Shown: positions 1-5,158, counted from the first letter of the stretch. The stretch is 6,163 nucleotides of DNA from an uncultured Dietzia sp. (GCA_946570335.1 CAMNYG010000088.1:1-6163), one strand, 5' to 3'. A program made the numbers and translations. Notes: a model not told the origin generated them from the sequence alone.

Positions 1-209
1 ATCAGGAACAGTGACCCGCCCAAAGCCGTGGCGACGTTGTTGGTGTTCCACGGCCGCTTGTTCAGCCGCACGCGTGCCCGGCTGAAGGCGGGGGCGATGT
101 GCTCGACGCGGATGCCCGCGGCGAGGTAGGGCGGCCAGAAGAGCATCCCGATCTGCATGCCGCGTGCCGAGGACAGTGCTCTCTTGATGGGGCCGATCTG
201 CTGTGACAT
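1..209 (-). CDS. DUF4442 domain (hotdog-fold, PaaI/YiiD-like) protein, N-terminal part
   Basis: The first 69 codons of a protein that leaves the window at its left edge. It begins MSQQIGPIKRALSSARG and continues with a WPPYLAAGIRVEHIAP segment, then RPWNTNN and a GGSLF motif. That order (a short amphipathic start, a 'pP.lgaGIrve' stretch, a W-N-R/T-N turn, then GGSLF) is typical of DUF4442 proteins, which have the hotdog fold of acyl-CoA thioesterases; the family's substrate is mostly unproven. The ATG at 209-207 is preceded on the minus strand by GGAG at 218-215, a five-base spacing that supports this start. It is divergent from the TetR gene, so the two may share a control region and the repressor may regulate it. 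Identity rests on motif memory from about half the protein. Confidence 0.72.
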   Translation of the reverse strand, partial: MSQQIGPIKRALSSARGMQIGMLFWPPYLAAGIRVEHIAPAFSRARVRLNKRPWNTNNVATALGGSLFL

Positions 210-297
210 GCCTGCTCCGTATCTCCCGGTCCGATCAGTACGTCCGATCCGAGCCATCTTGACTATGGCATAGAACATAATACGTAGGATGAGGGTC
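210..297. promoter_or_regulatory. Shared control region between divergent DUF4442 and TetR genes
   Basis: This short spacer holds several candidate regulator sites. GTCCGATC occurs twice as a direct repeat, at 229-236 and 242-249 (13-base period). CTATGGCATAG at 263-273 is a perfect 5+1+5 inverted repeat. CATAAT at 276-281 matches five of six bases of a -10 box for the plus strand and lies seven bases before the ATG at 289. No convincing -35 box is present at normal spacing. TetR repressors commonly bind palindromes next to their own gene, so autoregulation at 263-273 is a reasonable inference, not shown. Confidence 0.4.
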
Positions 298-933
298 ATG
301 TCCAGAAGCGAATCGAGCACGCCGCCGGCCGGCAGGCGGCCTCGGGGCACCACGCGCGAGAAAATGGTCCGGACGGCCGCGGTCCTGCTGCGCGAGAACG
401 GGGTGGCGGGCACGACCATCGATAAGGTTCTCGCGGTCAGTGGCGCCCCGCGCGGGTCGGTCTACCACCACTTTCCCGAGGGGCGCGCCCAGTTGCTCTC
501 GGAGGCGGTCGACTATGCGACCCAGACGGTCGTCGACCTGGCCAGGGGGGCGGGGGAGGGCGGACCGGCCGTCGCGCTGGACGCCTTCGTGGCGCTCTGG
601 CGCGAACAGTTGATCGCCAGTGATTACCGCGCGGGCTGCCCGGTGGTCGCCGTGGTGGTGGATGCCGATCCGGCGCTGCCGGGGCTCACGGACCAGGCGG
701 GCGAAGCGTTTGGGCGGTGGCAGTCGGTGCTGGCGGAGATGATGGTGGAGAGAGGGATGACGACGACGGCGGCGGACCGTCTCGCCCTGCAGTCACTCTG
801 CATTCTCGAAGGGGCGGTGGCCGTGTCCCGGGCCCGTCGGGAGATCGCACCCCTCGATGAGGCCGCGGACGCCATCCGTGCACTGTATGAGGCCGAGGTG
901 GGCCCCGCCGGCGCCGCTACGGGAGGCGGCTAG
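298..933 (+). CDS. TetR/AcrR-family repressor, LmrA/YxaF-like subgroup
   Basis: A 211-residue transcriptional regulator, normal length for TetR proteins. The N-terminal DNA-binding domain starts at about residue 17 (TTREKMVRTAAVLLRENG). The helix-turn-helix lies near residues 38-59, including the recognition segment SGAPRGSVYHHFPEG. The ligand domain contains the DYRAGCPVVAVVVD stretch near residues 109-122. Together, 'GAPRGS.YHHFP.G' and 'GCPV.AV..D' are the signature of the LmrA/YxaF branch, whose members usually repress efflux or detoxification genes. An in-frame ATG at 289 would add three residues. I prefer 298 because AGGATGAGGG (286-295) sits before it, but a leaderless start at 289 from the CATAAT box is possible. 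The likely targets are itself and the divergent DUF4442 gene; the inducer is unknown. Confidence 0.9.
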   Translation: MSRSESSTPPAGRRPRGTTREKMVRTAAVLLRENGVAGTTIDKVLAVSGAPRGSVYHHFPEGRAQLLSEAVDYATQTVVDLARGAGEGGPAVALDAFVALWREQLIASDYRAGCPVVAVVVDADPALPGLTDQAGEAFGRWQSVLAEMMVERGMTTTAADRLALQSLCILEGAVAVSRARREIAPLDEAADAIRALYEAEVGPAGAATGGG

Positions 934-947
934 TTTCACGTGGAACT
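932..947. promoter_or_regulatory. parS-like centromere palindrome (candidate ParB site)
   Basis: AGTTTCACGTGGAACT is a 16-bp palindrome with one mismatched pair (T936/G943). Against the bacterial parS consensus TGTTTCACGTGAAACA it matches 13 of 16 positions, and the inner 14 bases match 13 of 14. It starts at the last bases of the TetR stop codon and lies between convergent genes, where promoter activity is not expected. ParB binds such sites near oriC to segregate chromosomes. Binding here is inference from the sequence only. Confidence 0.5.
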
Positions 948-965
948 GGGCGGCACGGAGCCGGC

Positions 966-1442
966 TCACTCCTGGTGCAGCGCGTCCGTGCAACGCAACC
1001 GAAGCTGCTCCAGTTGCTCGCCCCGCTCCTTGGCGCGGGTGGACAGTTTCTCGAGCGTCGCCCGGGGAAGGCGCGGGTCGGCGATGTCGATCAGGGACTT
1101 CCACCCGAGTCCCTTGCCGGTCACGGCCAGCGTCAACGCCTCGAGCTCCAGCAGGTCACTGAGCGGGGACCGCTCGGCGAGCCGCTGGTTGGGCTTGAGC
1201 TGGCCGACCTTCTCCGCCGCGCGGGCGGGCAGGTCCGTGAGGGTGGAGGGCGAGGTGCCCACGAGCGTCATCAGGTCTTCGAGGGACCGCTTGTCCTCCT
1301 CGGTCTGGTCCCCGAGCCGGGAGACCACCTCGCGGATGTGGGCGTCGTCGTGGCTCTCGGCGACGCGACGGAACAGGTCGACGCCCGCGGCCGCCCCGGC
1401 GTGGTGGTCCTGCATGTACGTGTGCAGCATCTCAGTGGCCAT
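966..1442 (-). CDS. Conserved helical protein of unknown function (158 aa)
   Basis: A 158-residue soluble protein with no signal peptide or membrane segment. It begins MATEMLHTYMQDHHAGAAAG. The first 60 or so residues look like two helices rich in H, D and E, including 'DHHAGAAAGVDLFRRVAE' and 'LGDQTEEDKRSLEDLM', and the C-terminal 40 residues form a charged helix ending in LRLRCTDALHQE. This pattern suggests an all-alpha bundle, perhaps ferritin-like, but no metal-binding E..H set can be assigned with confidence and I do not recognise a named family. Codon use is strongly GC3-biased on this strand, which supports it over the overlapping plus-strand frames. There is no good Shine-Dalgarno before ATG 1442, and a promoter placed for leaderless transcription lies directly upstream. 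It is convergent with the TetR gene. Confidence 0.78.
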   Translation of the reverse strand: MATEMLHTYMQDHHAGAAAGVDLFRRVAESHDDAHIREVVSRLGDQTEEDKRSLEDLMTLVGTSPSTLTDLPARAAEKVGQLKPNQRLAERSPLSDLLELEALTLAVTGKGLGWKSLIDIADPRLPRATLEKLSTRAKERGEQLEQLRLRCTDALHQE

Positions 1443-1448
1443 GCCGTG

Positions 1449-1476
1449 ACGGTACGGTCGTCACAGGCTCCGTCAA
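1449..1476 (-). promoter_or_regulatory. Candidate leaderless promoter of the 158-aa protein gene
   Basis: Read on the minus strand, TTGACG (1476-1471) and TACCGT (1454-1449) are separated by 16 bases. TACCGT fits the actinobacterial TAnnnT -10 pattern and ends six bases before ATG 1442. Transcription would then start at or next to the start codon, consistent with the lack of a ribosome binding site. Confidence 0.42.
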
Positions 1477-1559
1477 CCGGTGCGGGCCGGGCTTTCTAAC
1501 GCGGGCTGCGCCGCCGGCGAGTCCTGATATGGCGGCGATGAGTGCCTCGTTCTTCACCG

Positions 1560-1836
1560 TCTGCCGCCAGCGCATCCATCAGGCCACCACCGGACACCGG
1601 CGCCGGGCAGGGAAACCGCTGTACGGGGATCGGCCGGCGCCTCCTGACCAGGCTAGAGCTAATTATCGGCAAGCAGAAGATCGGACTTGTGAAGGCGTTC
1701 ACCGCGCGCGAGGCCCACGTGACTGTACAGATTACGTACCGCGTCTACCAAGGGCTGATCGATACCGACGAGCAATCGCGGCGGCGGGGCGGCCAGATGG
1801 CGGCGCACCAGCTCGTCAGGTCGATCAGTACCTGGC
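1560..1836 (+). pseudogene. ISL3-family transposase remnant, frameshifted
   Basis: Two adjoining plus-strand frames together resemble the middle to C-terminal part of actinobacterial ISL3-type transposases. The first (about 1560-1636) reads VCRQRIHQATTGHRRRAGKP then LYGDRP, matching the family's 'RRR.QQ.TTGHRGR..DPLYR.RR' segment. The second, one base out of phase (about 1638-1836), reads LLTRLEL...KQKIGLVKAF, EAHVTVQITYRVYQGLID and RRRGGQMAAHQLVRSIS, matching 'LLT..Q..RL..LF..EEHVEVE.TWG.YQ.MI' and 'R.RG...M..LI.SIS'. The normal continuation (LGRTLKRRA, then TSNGPTEA with the catalytic Glu) is absent, so the element is truncated at both ends and inactive. No terminal inverted repeats could be identified. 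Matching is from memory of the family, not an alignment. Confidence 0.6.
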
Positions 1837-1915
1837 TGCCTAGGAAGTATCCGAGCACGCTCTCTCTTTTTCCGGCTCGGTCCGAGTACTGAGCTGACGC
1901 GTCGCGCTCGTTGCT

Positions 1916-2587
1916 CTAACAAGCGGGGAGCCCGCCGGCCACCTCGAAGGGTGCATCCGTGGCGGCGGTGATCTGCTCGAGGGTGACGCCGTCGACGAGT
2001 TCGATCAGGGTCAGGCCGCCGGAGTCGCGGTCGAACACACCGAGCTCGGTGATGATGCGGTTCACGCATCCCAGCCCGGTCAGCGGCAGGGTGATCTCGG
2101 AGACGATCTTCGACGAGCCGTCCTTGGCGACCTGGTCCATGACCACGACGATCCGACGAGCACCCACGACGAGGTCCATCGCGCCGCCCATGCCCTTGAC
2201 CATGGCCCCGGGCACCATCCAGTTGGCGATATCGCCGGCGGGGTTGACCTGCATCGCGCCGAGGATCGCGACGTCGATCTTTCCGGAGCGGATCATCCCG
2301 AAGCTGGTCGCCGAGTCGAAGATCGACGAGCCCGGCAACGTCGTCACCGTTTCCTTACCCGCATTGATCAGGTCCGGATTCACATCATCTGGGTGCGGGT
2401 ACGGTCCGATGCCCAACAGGCCGTTCTCCGACTGCAGCGTCACCTCCACCCCCTCGGGGACGTAGTTGGGCACCAGGGTCGGCAGCCCGATCCCCAGGTT
2501 CACGTACTCGCCATCCGACAGCTCCAGGGCGGCGCGGGCGGCCATGGCCTGACGGTCGCGGCGGGCGGGCGTGGCGGTGTTGCTCAT
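1916..2587 (-). CDS. scoB: 3-oxoacid CoA-transferase, subunit B
   Basis: A 223-residue beta subunit of class I CoA-transferases (succinyl-CoA:3-oxoacid or acetoacetate type), full length for the family (about 210-230). It forms an A2B2 enzyme with ScoA and moves CoA between succinyl-CoA and a 3-oxoacid in ketone-body, branched-chain or aromatic catabolism. Visible motifs are [12 protein letters not shown] (residues 29-40), the active-site stretch [11 protein letters not shown] (51-61, with the covalent Glu at 54), and the downstream [10 protein letters not shown] and GMGGAMDLV blocks. A 16-codon in-frame extension to 2635 exists, but ATG 2587 is preferred. GGAAGGA lies about nine bases before it, and the start overlaps the scoA stop by one base (TGATG), the usual coupled arrangement. 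Its partner scoA is truncated here, so this gene is probably orphaned unless another scoA exists elsewhere. Confidence 0.93.
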   Translation of the reverse strand: MSNTATPARRDRQAMAARAALELSDGEYVNLGIGLPTLVPNYVPEGVEVTLQSENGLLGIGPYPHPDDVNPDLINAGKETVTTLPGSSIFDSATSFGMIRSGKIDVAILGAMQVNPAGDIANWMVPGAMVKGMGGAMDLVVGARRIVVVMDQVAKDGSSKIVSEITLPLTGLGCVNRIITELGVFDRDSGGLTLIELVDGVTLEQITAATDAPFEVAGGLPAC

Positions 2588-2757
2588 CAGCGCTGTCCTT
2601 CCGAGGGCGGGTTGGTGGTGGTCTTCTCGATCCACTTGGTCCCGGCGACCTGCTCGGGCGTCAGTTCCACCAGGCGGTGCACGAAGATGCCGGGCAGGTG
2701 GATGTCATCCGGCGCTAGCACTTGCTCGGCGTGGACTTCCGTTCGACCTCGCTCGCG
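2587..2757 (-). pseudogene. scoA: scoA remnant: C-terminal end of CoA-transferase subunit A
   Basis: Directly upstream of scoB and in the same direction, an open stretch of 56 codons has no start and is closed upstream by an in-frame TGA at 2760-2758. Its confident part reads [19 protein letters not shown], followed by [19 protein letters not shown], and it ends TGA overlapping the scoB ATG. The '[12 protein letters not shown]' and 'IEK.T' blocks are the normal extreme C-terminus of CoA-transferase A subunits, which are about 230-260 residues long. Some 80% of the gene, including the nucleotide and CoA-binding region, is missing. The upstream DNA runs straight into merR. Where homology truly ends is uncertain: the first ten or so codons (2728-2757) may be foreign sequence. 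Not functional as it stands. Confidence 0.78.
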
Positions 2758-2806
2758 TCACTCCCGCACGCGGTACGAGCCCTTGGCGGTCACGTGCCAG
2801 AGGGTG

Positions 2807-3169
2807 TCAGTGGTGTGGGTCTGGGGTGCGTTGTTGCCGCAGGGTGGCGTTTTCTGTGGCCAGTCGGTCGCGGTCGTCTTCAGCGTTGATGGCCCGGGTG
2901 TGCAGCTGGGCGTGGTCGTCCTGCAGTTGCAGGATCTTTTTCACCCCGGCCAGGTTGACCCCTTCATCCACCAAGTCGGTAACTCGTCGTAGGCGATCGA
3001 GATCATCCTCGCTGTAGCGCCGTGTCCCGCCGTCGGTGCGGGCGGGGTCGATCAGACCTTTGCGTTCATACATCCGTAGTGCCTGCGGGCTGACCCCGGA
3101 CAACTCCGCCGCGACAGAGATGCCGTACACCCCACGGCTGGGGTGCGGTGTAGTCGAATCCTTGTCCAT
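2807..3169 (-). CDS. MerR-family (HspR-like) regulator
   Basis: A 120-residue regulator with an N-terminal winged helix-turn-helix: GVYGISVAAELSGVSPQALR (residues 13-32), then MYERKGLIDPARTDGGTRRY and SEDDLDRLRRV. This order and the 'ALRMYERKGL..P.RT.GGTRRYS..DL.RL' wording are those of MerR proteins of the HspR type. A helical region with EGVNLAGVKKILQLQ follows, then a charged coiled coil (about residues 76-113) that would make the dimer. There are no cysteines, so metal or thiol sensing of the classical MerR kind is unlikely. The start at 3169 has GGAG four bases upstream. It is divergent from hsp20, suggesting control of that gene. A reading frame one base out of phase, with strong codon bias, continues past its stop (see findings), so the C-terminus may be altered. 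Confidence 0.88.
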   Translation of the reverse strand: MDKDSTTPHPSRGVYGISVAAELSGVSPQALRMYERKGLIDPARTDGGTRRYSEDDLDRLRRVTDLVDEGVNLAGVKKILQLQDDHAQLHTRAINAEDDRDRLATENATLRQQRTPDPHH

Positions 3170-3316
3170 AAATCTCCGTCCACGATGCCTCTTGCGCCAA
3201 TTGTGACCCTTATGCTACAACAAATCTGCACCCAGAGAGGTAGATAATTGGATCAGTGAGGTAAAGGTGCAGGGCCGGCAAGGCCAACGCTGATTCTGGA
3301 GCAAGGAGGCTTCTCG
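3170..3316. promoter_or_regulatory. merR-hsp20 divergent control region
   Basis: The 147-base spacer must hold both promoters. TTGT and ACAA form the outer arms of TTGTGACCCTTATGCTACAA (3201-3220), an imperfect inverted repeat that could be an operator. TAGATAAT (3241-3248) is a plausible -10 box for hsp20, without a recognisable -35 at 17 bases. CCAATT (3197-3202) and AATTGG (3246-3251) are a distant inverted pair bracketing the region. The HspR HAIR consensus CTTGAGTnnnnnnnACTCAAG is not present. AAGGAGG at 3303-3309 is the hsp20 ribosome binding site. Confidence 0.45.
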
Positions 3317-3745
3317 ATGTTGATGCGTACGGATCCGTTTCGGGAGCTTGATCGGCTGACTCAGCAGGTGATGGGGACCGCATCACGGCCCGCGGTCATG
3401 CCCATGGACGCCTGGCGTGAGGACGACAGGTTTGTTGTTGAGTTCGATCTTCCCGGCGCCAACGCCGACTCGATCGATCTGGACGTCGAACGCAATGTGC
3501 TGACCGTCCGTGCCCAGCGTCCCGAGCGGGAGAGCTCGACCGAGATGGCGGTGGCCGAGCGTCCACGAGGAGTGTTCAGTCGCCAATTGTTCCTCGGTGA
3601 CAGCCTGGACACCGACAAGATCAACGCGCAGTACCGCGACGGTGTCTTGAGGCTCGAGATCCCGATTGCCGAGCGCGCGAAGCCTCGCAAGATCGCCATC
3701 TCCACCGCCCAGGACGCCTCGGAGCCGAAAGCGATCAAATCCTGA
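3317..3745 (+). CDS. hsp20: Hsp20/alpha-crystallin small heat-shock protein
   Basis: A 142-residue ATP-independent holdase chaperone that forms oligomers and keeps unfolding proteins soluble in the cytoplasm. A short N-terminal arm ([20 protein letters not shown]) is followed by the alpha-crystallin domain from about residue 28 ([20 protein letters not shown]) through [10 protein letters not shown] and [19 protein letters not shown]. The hallmark [10 protein letters not shown] lies at residues 108-117. The C-terminal I-x-I oligomerisation motif is IAI at 126-128. The length is normal. AAGGAGG seven bases before ATG 3317 gives a strong start. It is divergent from the MerR-like gene and followed 48 bases later by a small ORF with another strong ribosome binding site, so a two-gene transcript is likely. 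The symbol is generic for the family. Confidence 0.95.
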   Translation: MLMRTDPFRELDRLTQQVMGTASRPAVMPMDAWREDDRFVVEFDLPGANADSIDLDVERNVLTVRAQRPERESSTEMAVAERPRGVFSRQLFLGDSLDTDKINAQYRDGVLRLEIPIAERAKPRKIAISTAQDASEPKAIKS

Positions 3746-3793
3746 CATCCGGGGGGCCCTATCTAACAGGCCGGTGAGGAGGTGAAAGCAGCG

Positions 3794-4122
3794 ATGACGG
3801 CCCCGACTACACGTTCCCGCCCAGTCTGGTTGGCTGCAAGCGATGATCGGCTCGCACTGGAACAGATGTGGCTGGCCACAGTCATCGAGGACATCTACGC
3901 CGACATTCTGGACCCGCCGGCGAAAGCGCCGGGATCGGTCGGCACCTACTGCGCAGCGACCGCCCCCCGGCCCAGCGAGACCGGTCGGCGCCCGCGCGCG
4001 AGATCGACACCCGCTCAGCCGCGACGCCCGCTGTATCACCAGCGCTCGCCTCCGACATCGTGGACGAGCTCATGTCGCCGCCATCCCCCGGAAGCGGATC
4101 AGATGGCGGCGGACATGAGTGA
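3794..4122 (+). pseudogene. Small protein downstream of hsp20, unknown function, probably frameshifted
   Basis: The ATG at 3794 follows GAGGAGGTGA (3776-3785), close to a perfect anti-16S match at eight bases, so translation seems real. The product starts MTAPTTRSRPVWLAASDD and continues with a helical, acidic segment RLALEQMWLATVIEDIYADI. It then becomes low-complexity and rich in A, P and R. I do not recognise a family. The starting frame stays open to 4309, but beyond about 3970 its codons (AGA, ACA, CGA, TGT) are poor and it runs antisense to the WhiB remnant. The frame one base back reads REIDTRSAATPAVSPALASD then IVDELMSPP, with better codons, and stops at 4122. A lost base, possibly in the six-C run at 3963-3968, would explain this. 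If there is no frameshift, the gene is simply 3794-4309. Likely co-transcribed with hsp20. Confidence 0.45.
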
Positions 4123-4199
4123 CCGGTGCGGCATCGCTGGGTGCTGCGGCCACAGAGCCGGGCGCAGTGCGGCCGTCCGTACGCGAGTGCGGGGCGGGG

Positions 4200-4400
4200 T
4201 CATCCGGTGCGGTGTCGACCGGCCAGGTTGTGTATGTCGATCTCTGTCAGCCCGCCCCACACTCCGTACAGTTCGTTGGTTTGCATCGCGAACTCGCGGC
4301 AGGTGGTGAGCACGGGGCAGGTGGCACACACGGTCTTGGCTTGCCAACGAGCAACCAACAGCCGTCGCCGGCGCTTTGACCACTCGGGACCAGAAGCGGT
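4200..4400 (-). pseudogene. WhiB-family Fe-S regulator, C-terminal fragment
   Basis: The minus strand ends with a recognisable WhiB C-terminus: VCATCPVLTTCREFAM, then YGVWGGLTE and a short tail NLAGRHRTG before TGA at 4202-4200. WhiB proteins bind a [4Fe-4S] cluster through C-x(n)-C-x2-C-x5-C and carry a G[VI]WGG turn before a basic DNA-contacting tail. The C-x2-C-x5-C part and GVWGG are present. The first cysteine with its normal 'C...DP.LFF' context is missing; a Cys at 4403-4401 is only 24 residues from the next one and lies in unrelated-looking sequence. Homology fades at about GPEWSKRRRR (near 4391), and the IS30 remnant begins within about 60 bases. The open frame continues to 4928 only because it crosses other remnants. 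Probably non-functional. Confidence 0.72.
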
Positions 4401-4446
4401 GCACAGCCTTGAACCGTCCCAGGTTTCCCGCCGCTCCCTATGTGGG

Positions 4447-4726
4447 CTGCAGCTCTCGGTTGAGAGCGGTCTGCCGGTGTTCTTCGCCGACCCCCGCAGC
4501 CCATGGCAGCGCGGTTCAAACGAGAACACTAACGGATTGCTGCGCCAGTACTTCCCCAAGGGCACCGACCTATCTCGCTGGACTGCAGAGGACCTTGCAG
4601 CCATCGCGCACACCCTCAACACGCGGCCACGAGAGATTCTCGGATGGCGAACTCCCGCCAAAGCTCTGGACGAGCATCTACAGTCACTACAAACGTCAAA
4701 TTTTGCGACGACCGATTGAATCCGCC
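4447..4726 (+). mobile_element. IS30-family transposase, 3' remnant with probable right end
   Basis: The plus strand from about 4450 reads LSVESGLPVFFADPRSPWQR, then GSNENTNGLLRQYFPKGTDL, then LNTRPREILGWRTPAKALDE, and stops at 4719. This is the well-conserved C-terminal part of IS30-type DDE transposases, including the final catalytic Glu in GSNENTNG (codon 4522-4524) and the 'RPR..LGW.TPA' tail. The DNA-binding N-terminus and both catalytic Asp residues are gone, so it is inactive. The element probably ends at 4726, because the IS3 reading frame on the other strand resumes at 4727; TTTTGCGACGACCGATTGAA (4701-4720) and the few bases after it would be the right terminal repeat. The left partner cannot be seen. 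The WhiB fragment adjoins the broken side. Confidence 0.8.
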
Positions 4727-4990
4727 TTGACTGCCTGCGTCCGAGGGGCTGATCAGCGATTTCGGCTCGACCGAGTGTCCCTCGCGGTCCCGTTGCCACA
4801 GCGTCATCCGCAGCGGCGTCATCACCAAATCTGTGGCCATGGTGGTCGCTGCATTCCAGGTAACGATGCACTGGGAGAACACGTCGACGATGAACGTGAC
4901 GTAGGTGAAGCCGGCCATCTGTTGGCATATGGCCACGAGTCCGTCGGCAGCTTTATCGGCCGCCGCGCCGGAATCAGTGCTGCGCGCTAT
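4727..4990 (-). mobile_element. IS3-family transposase (orfB, rve core) decayed fragment
   Basis: The minus strand reads MAGFTYVTFIVDVFSQCIVT, WNAATTMATDLVMTPLRM and TLWQRDREGHSV, ending with SDAGSQ at 4727. This follows the IS3 orfB integrase core order 'AGFVYVAFVVDVF.RRIV.W..ATT..TDLVM..L.MALW.R.R.GHPV', ending at the second catalytic Asp in 'HSDAGSQ' (here PSDAGSQ). Upstream, DNA resembling '..APNKLWVADLTYV.TW' can be traced to about 4990, but with small insertions and deletions that destroy the motif holding the first Asp. Everything after SDAGSQ, including the catalytic Glu, is missing and replaced by the IS30 end. Inactive. Confidence 0.72.
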
Positions 4991-5073
4991 AAGGCCAGTG
5001 CCGCTACGCGGTGACGTCGCAGCGTCTGTCGTCGGCACCGCGCCCACGAGAGAAAGGCAAGACCGCAGGGGGA

Positions 5074-5099
5074 CAGGCCATAGCTTGACATAAGGCCTG
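5074..5099. repeat. Imperfect 26-bp inverted repeat near the acyl-CoA dehydrogenase 3' end
   Basis: CAGGCCATA (5074-5082) and TAAGGCCTG (5091-5099) are reverse complements at eight of nine positions, with an eight-base spacer GCTTGACA. It lies about 60 bases after the acyl-CoA dehydrogenase stop codon. On that strand the hairpin is followed by TCCCCC and not by a U-run, so it is at most a weak terminator; an operator or an IS-related end is equally possible. The rest of 4991-5158 shows nothing I can assign. Confidence 0.4.
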
Positions 5100-5158
5100 G
5101 TTATCGGTGTCGACGCGACATTGCGGTGAGGAAAAGCGCTCGACGGAAGCCGACGGTC

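Larger units (their letters stand above)
1443..1915. other. Gene-free gap holding only the ISL3 remnant
   Basis: Apart from the candidate promoter (1449-1476) and the transposase remnant, this 473-base interval shows no gene I can support. Open frames on the minus strand here have poor codon bias and no family resemblance. A short hairpin, CTCGGTCCGAG, lies at about 1877-1887 downstream of scoB, but it lacks a T-run in the scoB direction, so I do not call it a terminator. Confidence 0.5.

Noticed and set aside
259..281. TTGACT (259-264) with CATAAT (276-281) as a complete sigma-70 promoter
   Set aside because: The spacer is only 11 bases, too short for the two boxes to work together.
958..967. 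GAGCCGGCTC palindrome as a bidirectional terminator between the convergent genes
   Set aside because: It has no loop and no T-run on either side, and overlaps the coding end of the 158-aa gene; a short GC-rich palindrome is common here.
940..1499. Plus-strand ORFs of 169 and 174 residues over the 158-aa gene
   Set aside because: They are antisense shadows: third-position GC bias fits the minus-strand frame, and the plus-strand translations are rich in Arg and Ser without family features.
1716..1721. Further CACGTG cores (also at 2791-2796) as extra parS sites
   Set aside because: The flanking bases do not extend the palindrome toward the parS consensus.
1659..2069. Minus-strand 136-residue ORF overlapping the scoB 3' end
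   Set aside because: It overlaps scoB out of frame, has an Arg-rich composition typical of shadow frames, and covers the ISL3 remnant in antisense.
4126..4719. A single 197-residue plus-strand protein containing the IS30 tail
   Set aside because: The first 105 or so residues are antisense to the WhiB fragment; only the part from about 4450 is transposase.
4200..4928. A single 242-residue minus-strand protein ending in a WhiB-like domain
   Set aside because: The frame crosses the IS30 remnant in antisense and part of the IS3 remnant out of frame; only the last 65 or so residues show family resemblance.
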